Source: Micrococcaceae bacterium UBA6021
Lineage (GTDB): Bacteria > Actinomycetota > Actinomycetes > Actinomycetales > Micrococcaceae
Assembly (NCBI GenBank): GCA_002427975.1
Contig: DIZT01000030.1
Coordinates: forward strand, 1-6,673
Direction of reading: 5' to 3'
DNA: 6,673 nucleotides
Shown: piece by piece, positions 6,457 to 6,673 of the stretch
How positions within the stretch are numbered: position 1 is the first letter of the stretch
How the letters are laid out: every line of letters begins with the position of its first letter
The notes under the pieces: generated by a model
Seen by the model: the letters and a program-made list of their open reading frames with translations, nothing else
The model's database searches: none
Told to the model about the DNA's origin: nothing
Translations under genes and position numbers: made by a program

Positions 6457-6673
6457 TCAGGCGGCGAAGATGCTCCAGGGGGCTTCGTGTACCGCGCCGG
6501 GTTCGAGCCGCACCAGGTCCTGGCCGCTGTTGAAGGCATCCGGCGGGCAGCTCATCGGTTCGACGGCGAGTCCCACCCGGCTGGGCAGCGGGGCCGGCTT
6601 GTCCCCGGTGTAGACCTGCAGCCAGGGAAAGCTCCGGTCCCAGGCCATGCCGACGCCGGTTCCGCCCGGGTCC
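6457..6673 (-). CDS. aldose 1-epimerase (galactose mutarotase), C-terminal end, partial
   Basis: The frame enters from the right edge of the window and ends at TGA (6459-6457), giving the last 71 residues. The stretch FPWLQVYTGD, then GLAVEPMSCPPDAFNSGQDLVRLEPG and a final WSIF is the C-terminus of GalM-type aldose 1-epimerases, which interconvert alpha and beta sugar anomers in the cytoplasm. The Glu in LAVEPMSCPPDAF is the catalytic base of the family. The ATG at 6648 lies inside the protein and is not the start; the frame stays open beyond it to the window edge. The C-terminus looks complete, so the breakpoint that cut the ATPase lies in the 30-base convergent gap or inside the ATPase end. 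Whether the rest of the gene is intact cannot be seen. Confidence 0.9.
   Translation of the reverse strand, partial: DPGGTGVGMAWDRSFPWLQVYTGDKPAPLPSRVGLAVEPMSCPPDAFNSGQDLVRLEPGAVHEAPWSIFAA

Noticed and set aside
6425..6673. Frameshift rather than truncation of the ATPase
   Set aside because: The sequence after 6425 is clearly the coding strand of an aldose epimerase on the other strand, so the missing half is absent, not shifted.

Overview
The window is high-GC DNA with the codon use and protein families of a soil actinobacterium. The phospholipase, phosphatase, IS110 and CHAD sequences look most like Arthrobacter and relatives (Micrococcaceae); this is an impression from protein character, not a database match. 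Only two genes are complete beyond doubt, and both are on the minus strand. They are a Tat-exported phosphocholine-type phospholipase C (2782-4842) and, 124 bases downstream, a secreted phosphatase of the same phosphoesterase superfamily (1458-2657). Together they would release phosphocholine from phosphatidylcholine and then phosphate from phosphomonoesters outside the membrane. Three 11-base units upstream of the phospholipase look like a PhoP-binding PHO box, so the pair is probably a phosphate-starvation operon.

The flanks are rearranged. On the left (261-1201) lies the C-terminal part of an IS110-family transposase on the minus strand. It abuts, near position 755-790, the C-terminal part of a CHAD-domain (polyphosphate-binding type) protein on the plus strand that has lost its start. 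The convergent gap between the CHAD fragment and the phosphatase holds a perfect 16-bp stem-loop. Positions 1-260 hold no gene I can support.

On the right (4935-6673) is a serine recombinase fragment that lacks its catalytic N-terminus, then a 277-base spacer with a cluster of CTAG-containing repeats. Next comes an AAA/SMC-like ATPase with an intact Walker A motif that is cut off after about 259 residues, followed by the C-terminal end of an aldose 1-epimerase on the minus strand, running out of the window. The ATPase is visibly less GC-rich than its neighbours, which suggests an imported gene that later decayed.

Overall this is a small intact phosphorus-scavenging module held between remnants of mobile and accessory genes. 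I see no CRISPR array, RNA gene or complete defence system.
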